DNA of 64,000 nt, taken from NCBI GenBank assembly GCA_050298535.1, contig JBNKUI010000020.1, forward strand, positions 1 through 64,000. The letters run 5' to 3'. Every line of letters begins with the position of its first letter. The stretch's first letter is position 1. The translations under genes and the position numbers were made by a program. This stretch comes from JABDMH01 sp050298535 (GTDB lineage Bacteria; Bacteroidota; Bacteroidia; Chitinophagales; Saprospiraceae). A model generated the notes under the pieces. The model had not been told where the DNA came from. It was given only the letters and a program-made list of their open reading frames with translations, and ran no database searches. This document shows positions 15,971-23,428 of this stretch, piece after piece.

Positions 15971-17245
15971 ATGAAAGTCAACTGTTGTTTTGTATTGGCG
16001 GCTTTAATGTTCCTTATTGGTCCGGGTTTGGTTGCTCAATCCCTTCCGGTTCAAATGGAGGAGGCGGCAGAGGAATATGTCAGCAAGAGGAGGAATCATG
16101 CTCTGGTTGTTAGCTATATTGAAAGTGATTCAATGACTACAAAGGGGTTTGGCCAGATGAGTAAGGTGCAGGAGTTTACTCCCGATGAAAAAACCATATT
16201 TGAAATCGGCGGAGTCTCCTCTGTATTTACCGCTACACTAATGATGTTGGAGTCAAATGCGGGAAAATTTCATATTGATGATCCGATCAACCAGTATCTA
16301 CCTACAGATGTGAGGGCCCCAGGCTATCAGCCTTTTGTGTGTCGATATGTATCTGATGGAGAGCTGGAAACCCGGATGATTTGTGATATAGATCCCACAT
16401 TACCCCTTCTCAGTATCTCGTTTTGTGATTTGGCGGCTCATACATCGGGGTTATCCAATGCCCCAAAAGGATTGTATAGTGTCGATCCGCTAAAACGTAT
16501 AAAGCAGCGAAGGGATCCGTTTGTGGACTATACACGGGAGCAGTTGTATGAGAACCTCTACCGTAATGAGTTGAGTGTACCACCAGGATCCGTATATATA
16601 CATTCTAACAGTGGAATGGCCCTTCTGGGTAATCTATTGTCGGATATGAATGAAACCAGCTTTGATAGCCTGCTCATTGAACGGATCGCTGAACCTCTGG
16701 ACCTGAATGATACCAGAGTGTTGTTGACAAATGATCAGGAAATGCGGCATGCAACGGGTCATACAAAATCTGGAAAGATTACCGGCCACTGGCATTTTGA
16801 CGCCATGGCTCCAGCAGGGGGTATTCATTCCAGCGCTCAGGATCTTGGTCGGTTTGTTCAGGCAAATCTGAAGACGGATCATAAGAAACTTATGAATGCA
16901 TTTGAGCAGGCGCATCAGCCCCGAATAGATGTTCCTAAAAGAGTGAAAAAGAGGGAAACATCGGGTGGATATGGCTGGTATACCAGTATTTTACCAGCTA
17001 CTAACCTGCCAGTGACCTGGATCAGCGGTAGTACAGGAGGATTTAGCACTTTTGTGGGGATGCTGAAGGACCTGGATGTTGGCATTGTCATCATGTCGAA
17101 TAGCGCAAATGAAGTGACAAGTATGGGATTTGACATGCTGCAAACTATAGCTAATAAACACCGAAGTCAAAAGATGAAAAAGAAGTATGTACTGGACTTT
17201 CCGGTGAATAGTTCATATAATGACAAAAACCAAAGCGATGATTGA
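15971..17245 (+). CDS. Beta-lactamase-fold protein with lost catalytic residues (likely pseudoenzyme)
   Basis: The 424-residue protein has a signal peptide (residues 1-22) and the fold of class C beta-lactamase-like serine hydrolases. Family landmarks can be aligned: EIGGVSSVFTATL, AAHTSGLSNAP, HSNSGMALLGNLL and GSTGGFSTFVGM. The catalytic set is gone, however. The nucleophile/lysine motif SxxK reads G81-V-S-S84, the YxN tyrosine is His211, and the C-terminal HxG His is absent. The reading frame is intact over the normal length, so it is not simply decayed. It overlaps the next gene, a thioredoxin-like/Usp fusion, by 26 bases. A binding or sensor role in the periplasm is my inference. Confidence 0.82.
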   Translation: MKVNCCFVLAALMFLIGPGLVAQSLPVQMEEAAEEYVSKRRNHALVVSYIESDSMTTKGFGQMSKVQEFTPDEKTIFEIGGVSSVFTATLMMLESNAGKFHIDDPINQYLPTDVRAPGYQPFVCRYVSDGELETRMICDIDPTLPLLSISFCDLAAHTSGLSNAPKGLYSVDPLKRIKQRRDPFVDYTREQLYENLYRNELSVPPGSVYIHSNSGMALLGNLLSDMNETSFDSLLIERIAEPLDLNDTRVLLTNDQEMRHATGHTKSGKITGHWHFDAMAPAGGIHSSAQDLGRFVQANLKTDHKKLMNAFEQAHQPRIDVPKRVKKRETSGGYGWYTSILPATNLPVTWISGSTGGFSTFVGMLKDLDVGIVIMSNSANEVTSMGFDMLQTIANKHRSQKMKKKYVLDFPVNSSYNDKNQSDD

Positions 17246-18356
17246 AGCTAAATTATTTATTCGAAAAGGTGCTCTGGGAGAGCAAATCCGGTGGATGATC
17301 GAAAAAGAAATCGTACGTGGTGAATTGCCAGTCAGGTTACTGACTATCACCGACGCGGCATCCTTTGTAGACCAGGATGTGACTGTTTTACCCACACTTC
17401 TGATCAACGGTCAAAAATTGGAGTATAAAGGCGAATGGGCAGATATTCCTAAATTCGTTTATCAGGGAGTAAAGATGATTTTAGAAGAAAGAAAGCACCC
17501 AGATCGTGTCATTTTGGTGCCCACCGATTTTTCGAAAGATTCTGAACATGCTTTTAAGTATGCCTGGGAACTGGCAAAAAAAATTCATGCGGATGTTCAG
17601 TTGGTGCATGTGTTCTTTCCCACTGCGGGATCGGTCGATGGCCTCATCTATGTAGATCCTGCATTAGAAAATACTGCTAAGGAAAACCTTGAAAAATTTG
17701 CAGGGCGGATGGTACTAAGTTACTCAGATCAACAGCCAGGAAGTCCCCAAATACAGACTATATTTAAGGTAGGTCAGGTGGTGAAAGAGATTGAAACTCT
17801 TTCTGCATTGCCTGAGACCATCTCTATTGTGATGGGTAGCACGGGAGAAGGGGATGTTTTTAAGCGTTTCTTTGGGTCTATTTCTACGGCAGTCACTAAG
17901 CATGCAGCCTGTCCTGTTTTCGTAATTCCTCCCGATATTGAATGGAAGCCCTATAAGCATATATTATATGCTAGTGATGATACAACACTTGATGAGCAGG
18001 CGATAAATGCAGTTAAATATTACACCGGAGCCGTTGATTGCGACATCGATTTTGTTTACATGTTTGGAGATGAAAATGATTATTCCGAAGACGATATGGA
18101 GGTGCTTCATGAAAATAGGTCAAAACATATTAAAGAGGTAATTCTATTTGAAGATGATCTCATCGAAGGTCTGAATGAATATGCTGAAGATGCCTCCATT
18201 GACTTGATTGCCATGTCTCGAAAGGAACGCACGGTTTGGGGAGATTTTTTCCATAGGAGTGCCACCCGGGCTATGACTATCAATACAAAGTATCCTCTCT
18301 TGGTGTTGCATGAAAAAGATATCAAGGTGATAAAAGAGACCCTGCAATCATTATGA
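17220..18356 (+). CDS. Thioredoxin-like domain fused to tandem universal stress protein domains
   Basis: The protein has 378 residues. Residues 8-88 resemble a thioredoxin fold (AKLFIRKGALGEQ … VTVLPTLLINGQKLEYKGE) with the cis-Pro loop at Pro58 but no CxxC. Two Usp domains follow (about 95-235 and 240-378). The first has the nucleotide motif G-x2-G-x9-G-S (GSTGEGDVFKRFFGS). The second lacks it and has the FHRSATR motif shared by its paralogues. It is probably a cytoplasmic nucleotide-binding stress protein. An internal ATG at 17238 is an alternative start. It is the second gene of an operon with two more Usp genes. Confidence 0.85.
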   Translation: MTKTKAMIEAKLFIRKGALGEQIRWMIEKEIVRGELPVRLLTITDAASFVDQDVTVLPTLLINGQKLEYKGEWADIPKFVYQGVKMILEERKHPDRVILVPTDFSKDSEHAFKYAWELAKKIHADVQLVHVFFPTAGSVDGLIYVDPALENTAKENLEKFAGRMVLSYSDQQPGSPQIQTIFKVGQVVKEIETLSALPETISIVMGSTGEGDVFKRFFGSISTAVTKHAACPVFVIPPDIEWKPYKHILYASDDTTLDEQAINAVKYYTGAVDCDIDFVYMFGDENDYSEDDMEVLHENRSKHIKEVILFEDDLIEGLNEYAEDASIDLIAMSRKERTVWGDFFHRSATRAMTINTKYPLLVLHEKDIKVIKETLQSL

Positions 18357-18375
18357 CCTGCTATAATAATCTGAG

Positions 18376-19191
18376 ATGAAAAGAATACTCCTGGCGGTGG
18401 ATCACACCCCGGTTTCGATGAATGCACTTTCCTATCTACTGGATATGACTCGTGATGGCAGTCCTATGATAGACATCCTCCATGTGGAGCCCTACATTCT
18501 ATCAACGGGGGATACGGGGTATGATGATGTCGCCACACATAGGTCTGTCACGCAACAGATTGAGAAACTAATTTCAGATACCATCAAAAGACCGATTGCT
18601 GGTGACCTTGCTTTGTTTTCCACACGGGGAGATGTTGTGGCAGAGATAACGGATCAGAGCAATGCGCATGAGTATGATCTGGTCGTAGTTGGCATGCGCG
18701 ACAAAGAACAAATTCTGGATAGGTGGATTGGAAAGACAGCATTGAAAATCATTGATGCGGTACAGGCTCCTGTATTAGTGGTTCCAGCTGGTGCCCAATT
18801 TAGGGGCATTCAAAAGATTTCTGTGGCTACAGATACAGATTCGATGACACCTACTATTCTGGATCAAATTAGAAGCTGGAATCTTTCCTGGAAAGCACGT
18901 ATGAAATTTATACATGTCAGGAAAAATACGGCTGATCAATTTAAAGAAACCGCTGCCGAAATTGTAACCGAATATTTCGAAAAAAAGGAGGTGGACTTTT
19001 CCTTTGAGATAAATGTGGTACACCACGATGATATCGTACAAGTATTGATGAATGAGGCGGCCGATGGAAATACTGATATGGTAGTTGCTGTGGTGAAAGA
19101 ACGTACTTTATGGAACAAGTTGTTTCACCAAAGTATTACTAAGTCGCTGATACGCCAGTCAAAAATTCCTATTTTGATCTTACATAAATAA
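18376..19191 (+). CDS. Tandem-domain universal stress protein
   Basis: The 271-residue protein has two Usp (UspA-superfamily) domains. It starts MKRILLAVDHTPVSMNALSYL. The expected nucleotide-binding loop in domain 1 reads GMRDKEQILDRWIGK, so the second Gly is Asp and the Gly-Ser is Gly-Lys; ATP binding is doubtful. Domain 2 ends with KERTLWNKLFHQSITKSL, the family-specific pattern found in all seven Usp proteins here. It lies between two other Usp genes with gaps of 19 and 5 bases, so one transcript is likely. Role inferred: protein-level stress response during non-growth. Confidence 0.88.
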   Translation: MKRILLAVDHTPVSMNALSYLLDMTRDGSPMIDILHVEPYILSTGDTGYDDVATHRSVTQQIEKLISDTIKRPIAGDLALFSTRGDVVAEITDQSNAHEYDLVVVGMRDKEQILDRWIGKTALKIIDAVQAPVLVVPAGAQFRGIQKISVATDTDSMTPTILDQIRSWNLSWKARMKFIHVRKNTADQFKETAAEIVTEYFEKKEVDFSFEINVVHHDDIVQVLMNEAADGNTDMVVAVVKERTLWNKLFHQSITKSLIRQSKIPILILHK

Positions 19192-19196
19192 TCGCA

Positions 19197-20000
19197 ATGA
19201 ACATTATTTGTCCTGTTGATTTTTCAACTACCTCTGTAGACGCTGCAAAATATGCGACGAGTCTTTGCGCGGCTCTGGGAGTGGATGAGTTGGAATTAGT
19301 CCACTGCATCACTGAGTCGCATCGTGCTAGTATTTTTAAAAGTATTGATGAAAGCATGATAGATCGTGCAGAGATGGATTTGCAGACTTTGGTAGAACAC
19401 CTCACAAAGATCAACAACTCTATCGCTTTTCGATACCGCATTTTTGTCAAGGAACCCAAAGAGTGGTTACCCATATATATTAAAGATGGTGACTACGATT
19501 TGGTCGTTGTGGGTACAAGGGGGCTCAGCAAGGTGAAGGATATGACAGTGGGTAGTTTGACGGAGTCATTATTTCGGTCGCTGGAGGTACCTTTGCTATC
19601 CATACCCGAAGGAATAAGCTTCAGAAATCCCCAACGCATTGTACTCACGCTGGATGATCAGCCCTTGCAGGATAGATCGCATCTGAGCGTATTATTTAAG
19701 ATTATGCAGACCTTCGATTGCGATCTGTCACTGTTGCATGTGCGAAAGCCGGGTACCTCAGACCTCGACTATACACCGGATGTTCATGCTGCTTTTGGAG
19801 GGGTGCGTCATACCTTAACCACTAAGTATACCAGGACCTCCATTACCAGCACCATCGATGACTTTTGTGTCCAGGAAGATGCCAATATCCTTTGCATGAT
19901 ACACCGGGATAGAGGATGGATGCTTAATATATTCCACAAAAGCATGGTCAAAGAAGAGCTATTTCATTTGCGGTTGCCACTCTTGGTGTTGCAGGATTGA
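19197..20000 (+). CDS. Tandem-domain universal stress protein
   Basis: The 267-residue protein has two Usp domains. Domain 1 (MNIICPVDFSTTSVDAAKYA to about residue 140) has the intact ATP-type motif GTRGLSKVKDMTVGS (G-x2-G-x9-G-S). Domain 2 lacks the Gly motif and ends with IFHKSMVKEEL and PLLVLQD. It starts five bases after the previous Usp gene and is the last of the four-gene operon 15971-20000. Downstream is a 500-base non-coding stretch with repeats. Confidence 0.88.
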   Translation: MNIICPVDFSTTSVDAAKYATSLCAALGVDELELVHCITESHRASIFKSIDESMIDRAEMDLQTLVEHLTKINNSIAFRYRIFVKEPKEWLPIYIKDGDYDLVVVGTRGLSKVKDMTVGSLTESLFRSLEVPLLSIPEGISFRNPQRIVLTLDDQPLQDRSHLSVLFKIMQTFDCDLSLLHVRKPGTSDLDYTPDVHAAFGGVRHTLTTKYTRTSITSTIDDFCVQEDANILCMIHRDRGWMLNIFHKSMVKEELFHLRLPLLVLQD

Positions 20001-20007
20001 TTCGGTA

Positions 20008-20047
20008 TCCGGAATTTTTTCAAAAGAATATGTTTGCGTCTCCGTGT
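20008..20047 (+). repeat. R2 repeat, copy 2
   Basis: TCCGGAATTTTTTCAAAAG…CGTCTCCGTG has the same plan as the copies at 20072 and 20309. It starts eight bases after the Usp stop. Confidence 0.5.
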
Positions 20048-20048
20048 T

Positions 20049-20077
20049 GGTCCGGTGTCCGGTGTCCGGTGTCCGGG
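20049..20077. repeat. GTGTCCG microsatellite
   Basis: GGTGTCCG units are repeated in tandem with no interruption between two R2 copies. Confidence 0.65.
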
Positions 20078-20107
20078 AATTTCTAATAAATAAATACGTC
20101 TCCGTAT
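20072..20107 (+). repeat. R2 repeat, copy 3
   Basis: TCCGGGAATTTCTAATAAAT…CGTCTCCGTAT. The right-hand motif CGTCTCCGT is identical in all three full copies. Confidence 0.5.
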
Positions 20108-20175
20108 CTTTTGGTCATGTGTGCCGGTAGTTTCAAATATCCGGGGTACTTGGACTAATATCGTTGCGGGATGGT

Positions 20176-20230
20176 CTCCCCGGTTTCGAAGCGTTGCTAA
20201 GAAACAGGCGCTGGGGGCATGAGCAAAAAA
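20176..20230 (+). repeat. Intergenic hairpin repeat, copy 4 (R1 family)
   Basis: CTCCCC is followed by GTTTC-GA-AGC-GTT-GCT-AA-GAAAC and AGGCGCTGGGGGCATGAGC. Both stems pair perfectly. The rest of 20001-20497 is non-coding and holds R2 copies and an A/C-rich tract at 20456-20497. Confidence 0.7.
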
Positions 20231-20308
20231 TAGATTGGGAAATAAATCCGTCTTCGTGTAAAATGGCCCCAGCAACGAATGCCAAAGACTTCGGTTTACT
20301 AGAAGGTT

Positions 20309-20346
20309 CTCGGAATTCTTCAATAAATATTATCGTCTCCGTATAA
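20309..20346 (+). repeat. R2 repeat, copy 4
   Basis: CTCGGAATTCTTCAATAAAT…CGTCTCCGTATA. Confidence 0.5.
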
Positions 20347-20497
20347 ATACCGGGTATCGGGTCCCAGGACAAGTCAAAAATTGGAAAAAAAGCGTCAGAC
20401 TTCCAGCTCACCACCAACCGAAAATTTAGTGAAGGTTAGCCAGCATCCAACTCCATGCACACACACTCAAACCCGTACCCACACTCACACCCACACC

Positions 20498-21352
20498 CTA
20501 GTCACGCGACAACACCAGCATGGGCCTATCCACCATAGATGCGAGATGCTCTGTATGACTCTTATTAAACATGCGGTGCCAGAAGGTGTGCTTCTGATGG
20601 AAAACGACCAAAAGATCAACATCATAGGTTTCACAGAATTCCTGCAGGGCGGTATCTACATCTTTTCCGGAAATTTCATGGAACACCAATTGTAATGCGG
20701 CATTTTCCTCTTCAAAATAGCGTTTCATTTCTTCGATCTTCTCAACTTCTTTTTCTGAAGGATCATGAGCCACATGGACATATCGCACGACCGGTGAAAA
20801 GGGCTTGATCAGTGATCGGACTCTCCACAATTCGAACGGATCGGAAATTAGCAAATCGCTTGCATACACCATCTGCACGATCGGCTTGTATTCATAGGGA
20901 CATGGCACCAGGATCACTGGGGGACTGGTGGACTTTGCCACACTGGAAGAAATGGTGCCCAGAAGTTTCTCCACACCGCTTTTTTGCTCTCCACGGCTAC
21001 CCATGATTATCAGATCTACATTACTTTCTTCAGCAGTCTCGCGGATAATGTCCACTGGTGTACCCACCTTAACCGTAGCATGTATGGTGGGGAATTCTTC
21101 GATTTTATCACCTAGACTCTCCTCACCATATTTTATCAGTGATTGAATAGCTTGCTCGGCCGCTTCCATTTTTTGACTGGTGACCAGTCCAGAAGGTACA
21201 GGCACGTCCATGAGTGCCAACTCCACTTCTACGACATGTATCAAATGTATTTCTGCTCCAATATCGTTTGCCAGTTGAAGGGCATATAGATAGGCATTGG
21301 ACGCATGTGCCGAAAAATCTGATGCGATCAGTATCCTTTTCATTTCTGTCAA
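20498..21352 (-). CDS. Tandem-domain universal stress protein, downstream of ftsH
   Basis: The 284-residue protein has two Usp domains and starts MKRILIASDFSAHASNAYLYAL (after a three-residue MTE extension). Domain 1 has GSRGEQKSGVEKLLGT, a nucleotide motif with ten rather than nine residues between the Gly pair and Gly-Thr. Domain 2 has the family pattern FWHRMFNKSHTEH. It begins three bases after the ftsH stop codon and is probably co-transcribed with it, so it would share the box at 23363. Confidence 0.88.
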   Translation of the reverse strand: MTEMKRILIASDFSAHASNAYLYALQLANDIGAEIHLIHVVEVELALMDVPVPSGLVTSQKMEAAEQAIQSLIKYGEESLGDKIEEFPTIHATVKVGTPVDIIRETAEESNVDLIIMGSRGEQKSGVEKLLGTISSSVAKSTSPPVILVPCPYEYKPIVQMVYASDLLISDPFELWRVRSLIKPFSPVVRYVHVAHDPSEKEVEKIEEMKRYFEEENAALQLVFHEISGKDVDTALQEFCETYDVDLLVVFHQKHTFWHRMFNKSHTEHLASMVDRPMLVLSRD

Positions 21353-21355
21353 TTT

Positions 21356-23281
21356 TTAAGTAGTTGCAGCTAATGCTGCATTATCTTTATTTATATCTTT
21401 TTTTCGCTTTCCGAAAATTCGTTCGAGGTCATCTCTAAGCACCAATTCTTTTTCTAGTAATAGTTGAGCAAGTTCAGTCAATTCTCCCTGATGCTGAAGC
21501 AGAATATTTTTCACTTTCTTGTAAGCTTCACTTACCAATGATTTGACCTCATCGTCAATTATTTGAGCAGTGGCTTCGCTGTAAGGCTTCTGTAGGGATT
21601 GATCATATCTTCCGCTACTATCATAAAAGCTGAGGTTTTGTAAATGTTCGCTCATACCATAAAAAGATACAATTGTGTAGGCCTGTTTCGTCACTTTTTC
21701 CAGGTCATCTAATGCCCCGCTCGAGACCTCCCCCAATGAAATTTCTTCTGCGGCCCTGCCCCCCAATGCTACGCAGAGCGTTGCCATCAACTGTGACTGT
21801 GTAAGGATCGAATGCTCCTCCGGCAGATACCATGCAGCTCCTAATGATTTTCCACGCGGTACGATCGTTACTTTCATCAATTCGTCTGCTTCTTCGAGAA
21901 ACCAACTGACCGTCGCATGACCCGCTTCATGATAGGCAACAATTTTCTTTTCTTCCTCAGAGATAATTTTACCAGTTCTTTCCAGGCCACCGATGATCCT
22001 GTCGATAGCGTCCCGAAAATCTTGCTGCGCTATTTCTTTGGCTCCTTTTCTTGCTGCTATCAATGCCGCTTCATTACAAATGTTAGCGATATCTGCTCCC
22101 GAAAAGCCGGGTGTTTGAGCTGCAAGTTCTTCCAGATTGATGTTGGATCCCAGCTTAAGTGGGCGCACGTGTACTTTGAAAATTGCAATTCGCTCTGCTT
22201 GTGATGGCAACTCAAGGTAAATATGCCGATCAAATCGTCCCGGTCTAAGTAGGGCCTTGTCAAGAATATCCGGCCGGTTTGTTGCAGCAAGAACAATTAC
22301 TCCGGTATTTTCTCCGAAACCGTCCATTTCAGTGAGAAGCTGATTCAGAGTACTTTCACGCTCATCGTTTGATTGCAGAGAGAATGCACTGCCCCTGGAT
22401 CGACCCACCGCGTCGATCTCGTCTATAAAGATGATGCTCGGGGCTTTTTCCTTGGCTTTTCTAAAAAGGTCGCGGACTCGGGAAGCTCCTACACCCACAA
22501 ACATTTCAACAAATTCAGATCCTGACAGTGAAAAAAATGGAACTTTTGCCTCCCCAGCTACTGCCTTGGCCATCAACGTTTTACCAGTGCCAGGAGGTCC
22601 GACCAGCATGATGCCACGTGGTATCTTTGCACCCAGTGCTGTATAGGATTCGGGGTTCTTCAAAAACTCAACGATTTCACGAATTTCCACTTTTGCAGAC
22701 TCAAGCCCGGCAACGTCATCAAAGCTGGGCATTTTTTGATTTGTATCGTATATCGCTGCTTTGGATTTTCCAAAATCAAATGGGTTTAGTCCACCGGTGC
22801 CTCCCGGGCTCCGACGCGACAGGAAGTAGAAAATGAGCACGATAAAAACAAAAGGAAGTATCCAACTAAAGATAGTGAGAAACCAATCTTTTTGGTTCAC
22901 ATATTTAATATCTACGGGTACTGCATCCTGGATCTGAGCCTGGACCGTGGAAATATTATTTTCAAACGACTCTACAGAGCCTATCGTGAAATAAAACTGT
23001 GGTCCTCCTGGTGATAGTTTTTGGAATTCGGTCAGTTCCAGAGCTTTTTCATTCAGATAGACCATCACCTCCTCCTTGTTGATGACTTCTAATCTTTCTA
23101 CATAATTTTTTTTCAGGAGGTCAGCTGAAAAGCGACTCCAGGTTATTTCAGCTGGCTTAAAAGGTTGCATTAGATCAGGTCCCAAAAAAACCATGGCGAC
23201 AAGGATGAACATCCAAAGCCATAGGGTCCAGATTCGGCTTCCTTGATTGGGATTGTTTTTATCTTTTTGAGGATCGATCAT
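21356..23281 (-). CDS. ftsH: ATP-dependent zinc metalloprotease FtsH
   Basis: The protein has 641 residues from the ATG at 23281. A longer frame to 23353 would add 24 atypical residues and cover a regulatory palindrome, so I reject it. Two membrane helices (about 17-34 and 133-154) flank a periplasmic domain. The AAA+ module has Walker A GPPGTGKT (228-235), Walker B IIFIDEID and the SRH. The zinc site is HEAGH near residue 450. FtsH degrades misassembled membrane proteins and short-lived regulators. It precedes a Usp gene by three bases. A TGAT-TTCG-ATCA box lies 81 bases upstream, shared with the divergent GCS2-CBS gene. This may be a stress-specific second FtsH copy. Confidence 0.95.
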   Translation of the reverse strand: MIDPQKDKNNPNQGSRIWTLWLWMFILVAMVFLGPDLMQPFKPAEITWSRFSADLLKKNYVERLEVINKEEVMVYLNEKALELTEFQKLSPGGPQFYFTIGSVESFENNISTVQAQIQDAVPVDIKYVNQKDWFLTIFSWILPFVFIVLIFYFLSRRSPGGTGGLNPFDFGKSKAAIYDTNQKMPSFDDVAGLESAKVEIREIVEFLKNPESYTALGAKIPRGIMLVGPPGTGKTLMAKAVAGEAKVPFFSLSGSEFVEMFVGVGASRVRDLFRKAKEKAPSIIFIDEIDAVGRSRGSAFSLQSNDERESTLNQLLTEMDGFGENTGVIVLAATNRPDILDKALLRPGRFDRHIYLELPSQAERIAIFKVHVRPLKLGSNINLEELAAQTPGFSGADIANICNEAALIAARKGAKEIAQQDFRDAIDRIIGGLERTGKIISEEEKKIVAYHEAGHATVSWFLEEADELMKVTIVPRGKSLGAAWYLPEEHSILTQSQLMATLCVALGGRAAEEISLGEVSSGALDDLEKVTKQAYTIVSFYGMSEHLQNLSFYDSSGRYDQSLQKPYSEATAQIIDDEVKSLVSEAYKKVKNILLQHQGELTELAQLLLEKELVLRDDLERIFGKRKKDINKDNAALAATT

Positions 23282-23362
23282 TTGCGGTCGTATCTCAGTA
23301 TTATTATATATAAGGTCAAGTATTTGCACCGATATAGCTGTAATCATCATCACGGCGGCTTA

Positions 23363-23374
23363 TGATTTCGATCA
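23363..23374. promoter_or_regulatory. Candidate FNR/FixK-type box between ftsH and the GCS2-CBS gene
   Basis: TGAT-TTCG-ATCA, with flanking A and T making ATGAT-N4-ATCAT. It lies 81 bases upstream of ftsH and 54 bases upstream of 23429. Confidence 0.6.
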
Positions 23375-23428
23375 TCGACCATGGTGGTGTTACTGGCTTA
23401 TTTTCACAATTAGTTCAAATGGTTTCAG

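Noticed and set aside
23282..23353. N-terminal extension of FtsH by 24 residues
   Set aside because: The extension is not FtsH-like; the ATG at 23281 gives the normal family start and leaves room for the promoter box at 23363.
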